Shown here: positions 59,042 to 64,000 of the stretch, one piece after another
Layout of the letters: the number at the start of each line of letters is the position of its first letter
Numbering within the stretch: position 1 is the stretch's first letter
Origin: Amycolatopsis sacchari
GTDB lineage: Bacteria > Actinomycetota > Actinomycetes > Mycobacteriales > Pseudonocardiaceae
Direction: 5' to 3'
Assembly (NCBI RefSeq): GCF_900114035.1
Contig: NZ_FORP01000007.1
Span: 1 to 64,000, forward strand
Length of the DNA: 64,000 bases
Made by a program: the position numbers and the translations under genes
Notes under the pieces: generated by a model
Told to the model about the DNA's origin: nothing
Database searches by the model: none
Seen by the model: the letters and a program-made list of their open reading frames with translations, nothing else

Positions 59042-60445
59042 ATGGCATCCCCACGCACGCAACCCGAAGGCCAGTCAGGCCAGGCCGAAACCGGTCCTCC
59101 GCCGGTCCGGCGCCGGGCCTCCCGCAAACTGCTCGCGGCAGGACTGGTCGGCAGTTCGATCGAGTGGTACGACTTCTTCCTCTACGGCACCGCGGCCGCG
59201 CTGGTGTTCCCCAAGGTCTTCTTCCCGCACTCCTCCGCACTGACCGGCACGCTCCTCGCCTTCAGCACGTTCTGGGCGGGGTTCGTGGCGCGCCCGGTCG
59301 GCGGCGTGCTCGCCGGGCACCTCGGCGACAAGTACGGCCGGAAACCCGTCGTGGTCGCCTGCCTGGCGCTGATGGGGGCGGCGACCTTCCTGATCGGCTG
59401 CCTGCCCAGCGCGGCGGCGGTCGGCGCGCTCGCCCCGTCGCTGCTGGTCACGCTCCGCTTCGTGCAGGGCCTCGCGGCAGGCGGCCAGTGGGGCGGCATC
59501 GTGCTCCTGCTGACGGAGTCCGCGAGCCCGAAACAGCGGGGCTTCGCCGGCACGTTCGGGCAGACCAGCGTGCCCGTCGCCGTGATCATCTCGAACCTCG
59601 TGTTCGTCGCCGCCAGCGGTCTCATGCCGGACAGCGCGTTCCTCAGCTGGGGCTGGCGCATCCCGTTCCTGCTCAGCGTCGTGATGTTCGCGGTGGTGCT
59701 CTACATCCAGACCAAGGTGGAGGACACCCCCGAGTTCCGCGAGCTGCAGCGGGAGGTCGCCAAGCCCGACGCACCGGTGGTGCGGGCGCCGCTGGCGCAG
59801 GTCATCCGCCGCAAGGGCGGCACCATCCTCCTCGGCTGCGGGCTGCTCTCGGCGACCAACAGCCTTTTCTACGTCAGCATTTCCGGGCTGCTGAGCTACG
59901 GCACGGGCAAGCTCGGCCTGCAGCGCAACCCGTTGCTCGCGGTCGTGCTGGCCGCTTCCGTGGCGATGCTCGTGACGATCCCGTGGTCGGGGCACCTCTC
60001 GGACAAGCTGGGCCGCCGGCCGCTGATCCTGATCGGTGGCCTCGGGGTCGCCGCGTGGGCCTTCCCGTACTTCGGGCTCGTCAACACCAAGTCGCTGCCG
60101 CTGATCTTCGTCGCGGTGGCGGTGGGTTTCGTGTTCCAGTGCCTCACCTACGGCCCGATCGCGAGCTTCCTCGGCGAGCTGTTCGCCCCGAACGTCCGCT
60201 ACTCGGGCGCGTCGCTGTCGTACCAGCTCTCGGCCATCATCGTCAGCGGTGGCACGCCGTTCCTGATGACGGCGCTCATCGCCGAGACCGGGAGCACGGT
60301 GGCGGTCGCCGCGTACATCATGGCGATGGGGCTGATCACCTTCGTCAGCGCGTGGTTCCTGCCCGAGACGAACCCCGCCGAGGTGCGCGCCGATCCGCTG
60401 GCCGTGCCCGGCACCCACCTCTACGACGGGAAGGGGCTGGCGTGA
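59042..60445 (+). CDS. MHS-family MFS transporter (second)
   Basis: A 467-residue, 12-helix MHS symporter: GLVGSSIEWYDFFLYGTAAAL in helix 1, the GHLGDKYGRKPVV loop, FVQGLAAGGQWGG and SWGWRIPFLLS. Relatives import aromatic acids such as shikimate or hydroxybenzoates. Its stop overlaps the GTG of the tannase-like esterase (GTGA), so the transporter and an exported esterase are made together. This suggests uptake of the acid that the esterase frees outside the cell. Confidence 0.9.
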   Translation: MASPRTQPEGQSGQAETGPPPVRRRASRKLLAAGLVGSSIEWYDFFLYGTAAALVFPKVFFPHSSALTGTLLAFSTFWAGFVARPVGGVLAGHLGDKYGRKPVVVACLALMGAATFLIGCLPSAAAVGALAPSLLVTLRFVQGLAAGGQWGGIVLLLTESASPKQRGFAGTFGQTSVPVAVIISNLVFVAASGLMPDSAFLSWGWRIPFLLSVVMFAVVLYIQTKVEDTPEFRELQREVAKPDAPVVRAPLAQVIRRKGGTILLGCGLLSATNSLFYVSISGLLSYGTGKLGLQRNPLLAVVLAASVAMLVTIPWSGHLSDKLGRRPLILIGGLGVAAWAFPYFGLVNTKSLPLIFVAVAVGFVFQCLTYGPIASFLGELFAPNVRYSGASLSYQLSAIIVSGGTPFLMTALIAETGSTVAVAAYIMAMGLITFVSAWFLPETNPAEVRADPLAVPGTHLYDGKGLA

Positions 60446-62082
60446 GCGGCACCAGGATGCGCCGCCTCGGCGTGGTGGCGGCCGTGGTCCTGTCGGCGGC
60501 CGCCGTCGTCCCCGGCGCGGACGCCACGACGGCTTCGGCGACACCGGTCTGCGGAGGTCTGGACCACCTACGGATCCCGGCGTCGGTGATGAGCCTGCCG
60601 ACGACCGGCGGCCAGGTCGAAGCGGTTTCGGTCAAGACGAGCGTCGTCAGCGGCCAGACCGTCCAGTACTGCCAGGTCGACGCGGACCTCTTCCCCGTCG
60701 ATCCGGCCGCGCCGCACATCAAGATGCGCGTCGCCCTGCCCTACGGGTGGAACCACAAGGCGCTGATGTTCGGCGGTGGCGGGTACAACGGCACCATCCC
60801 CGACCTGGCGTCGAACGTCCCGTTCGGGCCGGCGGACCAGCCCGCCCCGCTCGCCCGCCGCTACGCGACCTTCGCCAGCGACTCCGGGCACCAGCAGAAC
60901 CCGGCGGTCCCGCCGTCTCTGGATGGTTCGTTCGGCGTGAACGACGAGGCGGTGCGCAACTTCTCCGCCGGGGACGCGCTCAAGAAGACGCGTGACGCGA
61001 GCCTGTTCCTCATCCGGCACGCCTACCACGCGACGCCCCACGAGATCTACTTCGCGGGCGGCTCGACCGGCGGCCGCGAAGCCCTCAACGTCGCGCAACG
61101 GTGGCCGGACGCCTTCGACGGCGTCATTTCCGGGTATCCCGCATGGAACAACCTCGCCGAGGTCCTCGATCTCGGCTACCTGACGCAGGTCCTGTCCCGG
61201 CCGGGCGCCTTCCCCGGTCCCGAAAAGCAGACCCTCCTCTACAACAAGGTGATCGACGCGTGTGACGGTCTCGACGGGCTCAAGGACCGGGTCGTCTCCA
61301 ACCCCGACGCCTGCCGGTTCAACCCGCGCACGCTCCGGTGCCCGGGCGGCGCCGACACCGGACCGGGCTGCCTTTCGGACCCGCAGATCGACGCCGTGAT
61401 CGCCATGTCTACGCCGTTCCGGTGGCCGTACCGGGTCGCCAGCGGCGAAACGCAGTACCCGGGCTTCCCGTTCCTGTCCGGGGCGGACATGAGGACCCCG
61501 TTCCTCGGCTTCGGCACGACCGCGCCGGCGAACCCGATGCCGGTGACGAGCGGCTACGGCATGCAGTACTGGGATCAGTGGGTCAAGTACTTCCTGACCA
61601 GGGACCCGCAGTACAACTCGCTTGACCTGGATCCCCGTAATCCCGGGAAGTGGCTCGGCCGGATCAGCTACCTGTCCACGATCCAGGACCGCAACAACGC
61701 CGACCTGCGCCCGTTCGCCCGCGCGGGCGGGAAACTGCTGCTGCTCCACGGCGCCGCGGACGAGCTGGTCTCCCCCTTCGCCACGAACGACTACTACGAG
61801 CGCGTGCGTGACGTGGTGGGCCCGGGGCAGACCCGCGGGTTCCTGCGGTACTACGTCGTGCCCGGGGCGAACCACGCCAACTTCGGCACCCCGGCGTTCG
61901 CGGCGGGCTGGGACTCGCTCACCGCACTGGAACGGTGGGTCGAAAAAGGACAGTCACCGGTGAACCCGGTGGTGACCGACCTGGCCCACAACCGCACCCG
62001 TCCGCTGTGCGAGTTCCCGGCCTGGCCGCGCTACCGCGGCGGAAACCCGGACAGCGCCGCGAGTTTCACCTGCGCCCGCTGA
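60442..62082 (+). CDS. exported tannase/feruloyl-esterase family protein
   Basis: A 546-residue member of the tannase/FaeB family. A signal peptide covers the first 33 residues (GVVAAVVLSAAAVVPGADA). The catalytic triad is S208 (FAGGSTGGREAL), D440 (HGAADELVSP) and H478 (VPGANHANF); the calcium-site loop DACDGLDGLKDRVVSNP is intact. In characterised enzymes a cysteine precedes the serine and another follows the histidine, forming the CS-D-HC disulfide. Here these positions are G207 and A479, so that bond is missing on both sides. It should still be an ester hydrolase of aromatic esters, with substrate choice open. Confidence 0.87.
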   Translation: MSGTRMRRLGVVAAVVLSAAAVVPGADATTASATPVCGGLDHLRIPASVMSLPTTGGQVEAVSVKTSVVSGQTVQYCQVDADLFPVDPAAPHIKMRVALPYGWNHKALMFGGGGYNGTIPDLASNVPFGPADQPAPLARRYATFASDSGHQQNPAVPPSLDGSFGVNDEAVRNFSAGDALKKTRDASLFLIRHAYHATPHEIYFAGGSTGGREALNVAQRWPDAFDGVISGYPAWNNLAEVLDLGYLTQVLSRPGAFPGPEKQTLLYNKVIDACDGLDGLKDRVVSNPDACRFNPRTLRCPGGADTGPGCLSDPQIDAVIAMSTPFRWPYRVASGETQYPGFPFLSGADMRTPFLGFGTTAPANPMPVTSGYGMQYWDQWVKYFLTRDPQYNSLDLDPRNPGKWLGRISYLSTIQDRNNADLRPFARAGGKLLLLHGAADELVSPFATNDYYERVRDVVGPGQTRGFLRYYVVPGANHANFGTPAFAAGWDSLTALERWVEKGQSPVNPVVTDLAHNRTRPLCEFPAWPRYRGGNPDSAASFTCAR

Positions 62083-62093
62083 AGAACCGGAGA

Positions 62094-63551
62094 TCAGGAG
62101 CCGACCTGCGCGGGCTCACGCTCGTGCAGGAAGGCGCCCTGTTCGCGGAGTTCCTGGCGGATCTCGCCGACGTCGAGCGCCCGGGGCGCGACCCCCGACC
62201 GCGCGGCGAGACCCGCCGCGGTGCCCGCCGCGTGCCCGGTCATCCAGCACTGCGGGATCTCCCGCATGAACGCCTGGGTGGTGGCGTCGCTGGCGACCAC
62301 ACCGTCGAGGCGTTCCGGCACGAGCGCGCGGTAGGGCACGGAGATCGTCGGGAACTTCTGCGAAGGCGACGGTGACACGCCGATCTCGTCGGGGTGCCGC
62401 ACCCCCGCCCGCCATTCCTCGGCGGTCATGGGGTGCAGCCCGGCGAGGCGGCGGGTCATCCGCACGCCGATCTGCGGTGCGGCGAGCATGATCCAGGCGT
62501 TCTCGAACCCGGGTGCCTCCCGGCGGAAGAAGTCCAGGTGCGCCACCATGCGGCGGCGCGATTCCAGCTCGACCGTGCTGAGGTCCTCGACGTCGAGCCC
62601 GCTGTAGCCGGACATGCGCGGGCCCATGAACACCACGACGTCGTCACGCCAGCCGACGTGCGGGGTGTCGAGGTAGCCGAGCAGCTCGCGGCCGCGGTTC
62701 ATCAGGTCCTGGTGCGCGGAGGGGTTGTCGCGCTTGAACTCCAGCCACCGCTGGAAGTCCACCCCGGTCCAGGTGAAGGCGGTGTTGATGCAGTGCTGGA
62801 CGTTGCCGCCCGTGCCGTCCTTCCGCGCGTCGGTGACGAAGGCGCCGCCGGCCTGGGCGACCACGTCGAGGTCGCCGGTCGCGTCCACGACGACCTTGGC
62901 GAGGATCGCGCGGCGGCCCTGCTTGCTCTCGAAGATCATGCCCCGGACGGCGCCGTCCTCGGTGATCGCGGCGACGGCCCAGGAGTGCAGCAGCACCCGC
63001 ACCCCCTCGCCGACGAGCAGCTCGTGGGACACGATCTTGAGCCACTCGGGGTCGATCATCGGCGAGCGGCAGACGGTGTCGCGGAACGCGGAGAGCCGCT
63101 CGCGCCAGTGCGCGACGTGGCCGGGGTCGGTGGAGCCCCACAGCTCCGGCCCGGGCCCGGCGACGGCTCCCTCGGGCAGCCGGTCGAGCAGCTCGGCGCC
63201 GATGCCCGCGATGACGGGGGTGCCGCTCCAGTCGGTCATCCGGTCGATCCAGATGACCAGCCCGCCCGCGGAGAGGCCGCCGAGGTCGCCGTACCGCTCG
63301 ACGAGGGTCACCCGCTGCCCGAGCCGCGCGGCCGCCACCGCCGCCGCCGTACCGGCCGGTCCCCCGCCGACGACGAGGACGTCGGTCTCCTCGTGCACCG
63401 GGATCTCCCGCGCGGGCTCGGTGATCGTGGCGACGGAGGGCGCGGCCGGGGCCGGCGAATGCGGCCGGTCCGCCAGGCCGCCGTCGGTGAACAGGGGCCT
63501 GGTGGTGGAGAAGTAGCTCTCGGCGTCGCGTTCGCGCTGCGGCTGGTCCAT
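62094..63551 (-). CDS. FAD-dependent oxidoreductase (FAD_oxidored type)
   Basis: A 485-residue flavoprotein. The dinucleotide loop is DVLVVGGGPAGTAAAVAAARLG (about residues 55-80), followed by a GGLSAGG loop; VVDATGDLDVVAQAGG is the second FAD motif, and the C-terminal PYRALVPERLDGVVASDATTQAF closes the site. It belongs to the PF12831-like group of uncharacterised exported or cytoplasmic dehydrogenases; no signal peptide is seen. It is convergent with the esterase gene (11 bases). The ATG at 63551 has GGGGGA close by. The role is unknown; oxidation of a product of the esterase route is only a guess. Confidence 0.83.
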   Translation of the reverse strand: MDQPQRERDAESYFSTTRPLFTDGGLADRPHSPAPAAPSVATITEPAREIPVHEETDVLVVGGGPAGTAAAVAAARLGQRVTLVERYGDLGGLSAGGLVIWIDRMTDWSGTPVIAGIGAELLDRLPEGAVAGPGPELWGSTDPGHVAHWRERLSAFRDTVCRSPMIDPEWLKIVSHELLVGEGVRVLLHSWAVAAITEDGAVRGMIFESKQGRRAILAKVVVDATGDLDVVAQAGGAFVTDARKDGTGGNVQHCINTAFTWTGVDFQRWLEFKRDNPSAHQDLMNRGRELLGYLDTPHVGWRDDVVVFMGPRMSGYSGLDVEDLSTVELESRRRMVAHLDFFRREAPGFENAWIMLAAPQIGVRMTRRLAGLHPMTAEEWRAGVRHPDEIGVSPSPSQKFPTISVPYRALVPERLDGVVASDATTQAFMREIPQCWMTGHAAGTAAGLAARSGVAPRALDVGEIRQELREQGAFLHEREPAQVGS

Positions 63552-63681
63552 TCCCCCTTCGTAACCAGCGGCGGGCAGCGGGGTCAACGGAATGTTTGCC
63601 GTGCGGAAGTATTTTTTTTCAGGGCGCGGTGGACGCCGCCGACCAATCGCGGCTCCGGCGATGGTGGATGGGGCGGCGCCC

Positions 63682-63782
63682 CAGGCCGCGAAGTCCGCGG
63701 CGCTCGCCGCCCGCCCCGGCGGCCCAGCCCGGGCTGCCGGGGACGGCGCCCCACCCCCTCAGGCCGCGAAGTCCGTGGCGCC
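63682..63782. repeat. duplicated SDR 3'-end sequence
   Basis: AGGCCGCGAAGTCCG followed by C or T and GGCGC occurs at 63683-63703 and at 63761-63781, the second inside the end of the SDR gene (reading GATDFAA on the minus strand). Both are preceded by GGCGCCCC. The outer copy lies in the 3' flank, so a small tandem duplication is likely. Confidence 0.5.
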
Positions 63783-64000
63783 CGCGGTCTCCGCGGTGGC
63801 GTCCAGGTTCTCCCGCAGGGCTTCGACCTTCGCGGTGGCGTAGGCGTGGGCGTCCGAGCCGAGCAGCTGGCGCAGCGGGCCGCCGCCACCACCGACGACG
63901 CGCCCGATGATCGCCTCCGCGCCCTTCACCGGGTCGCCCAGCTGGGTGCCCTGCAGCTTCAGGTGGTTCTCCGTCATCTCCCGCAGGGCCGGGTACGCGT
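63759..64000 (-). CDS. SDR oxidoreductase, C-terminal part
   Basis: The right window edge cuts this gene; the last 80 residues are visible on the minus strand. AYPALREMTENHLKLQGTQ, then DPVKGAEAIIGRVVGGGGGPLRQLLGSDAHAYATAKVEALREN, is the tail of an extended SDR clade (RCK/Yxxx-type aldehyde or ketone reductases). The stop is at 63759-63761. Nothing upstream can be seen, so neither cofactor nor start can be given. Confidence 0.75.
   Translation of the reverse strand, partial: AYPALREMTENHLKLQGTQLGDPVKGAEAIIGRVVGGGGGPLRQLLGSDAHAYATAKVEALRENLDATAETAGATDFAA

Noticed and set aside
63612-63619. run of eight T, possible terminator
   Set aside because: No hairpin precedes it on the plus strand; the gene on the other strand starts nearby.

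Overview
The window is 64 kb of very GC-rich DNA with GTG/ATG starts, purine-rich ribosome binding sites, many 4-base ATGA or GTGA gene overlaps and Tat/lipobox export signals. This is typical of a filamentous actinomycete. The glycopeptide-type glycosyltransferase, the class I lanthipeptide genes and the many sugar and aromatic catabolic operons make a Pseudonocardiaceae member such as Amycolatopsis my best guess (inference, not proven). No rRNA, tRNA, insertion sequence or CRISPR array was seen. The stretch looks like a chromosomal arm rich in catabolic islands and one-off regulators.

Layout. 1-5.4 kb: the 3' end of an acyl-CoA synthetase, a flavin monooxygenase divergent from its TetR regulator, an SDR, and an ECF41-type sigma factor followed by an NDH-2-like flavoprotein. 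5.6-14.4 kb: a sugar-acid island with an RraA-like lyase, two enolase-superfamily dehydratases, a Gfo/Idh/MocA dehydrogenase, a lipoprotein binding protein, a permease in which the two usual subunits are fused into one chain, and a GntR/FCD regulator. 14.5-15.8 kb: a TetX-like monooxygenase behind a perfect 37-bp palindrome. 16-26.4 kb: a catabolic region with a five-gene operon (bicupin, alpha/beta hydrolase, HisD-like dehydrogenase, SDR, HpcH aldolase), a LacI regulator, a nitrilase/HisD-like pair with a LysR regulator, and an MHS transporter. Copies of the motif TGCATACGNAT in front of the bicupin, lacI and the transporter suggest one LacI regulon.

26.7-30.3 kb: copZ, an exported His-rich protein and copA behind a CsoR-type operator. 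30.3-35.2 kb: TetR/SnoaL, XRE-NmrA-MBL and SDR units, with a frameshifted TetR remnant. 35.2-43.3 kb: a galactoside/galactosamine island with an exported GH36 enzyme, a DMT transporter, a BadF-type sugar kinase, AgaS, GatZ, and two paralogous GntR/UTRA regulators whose start codons are covered by the same 11-bp-phased repeat.

43.5-54.4 kb is the most interesting part. A 42-residue lanthipeptide precursor lies directly before full-length LanB and LanC. It is followed by a glycosyltransferase, a nucleotidyltransferase, a SxxK serine hydrolase, a P450 and a MOSC-reductase-ferredoxin fusion. No dedicated transporter or protease is present.

54.4-64 kb holds an exported beta-propeller-like protein, an acyl-CoA ligase, a GAF/PucR-type regulator, an MHS transporter coupled to a tannase-family esterase with altered active-site neighbours, an FAD oxidoreductase, and the 3' end of another SDR.
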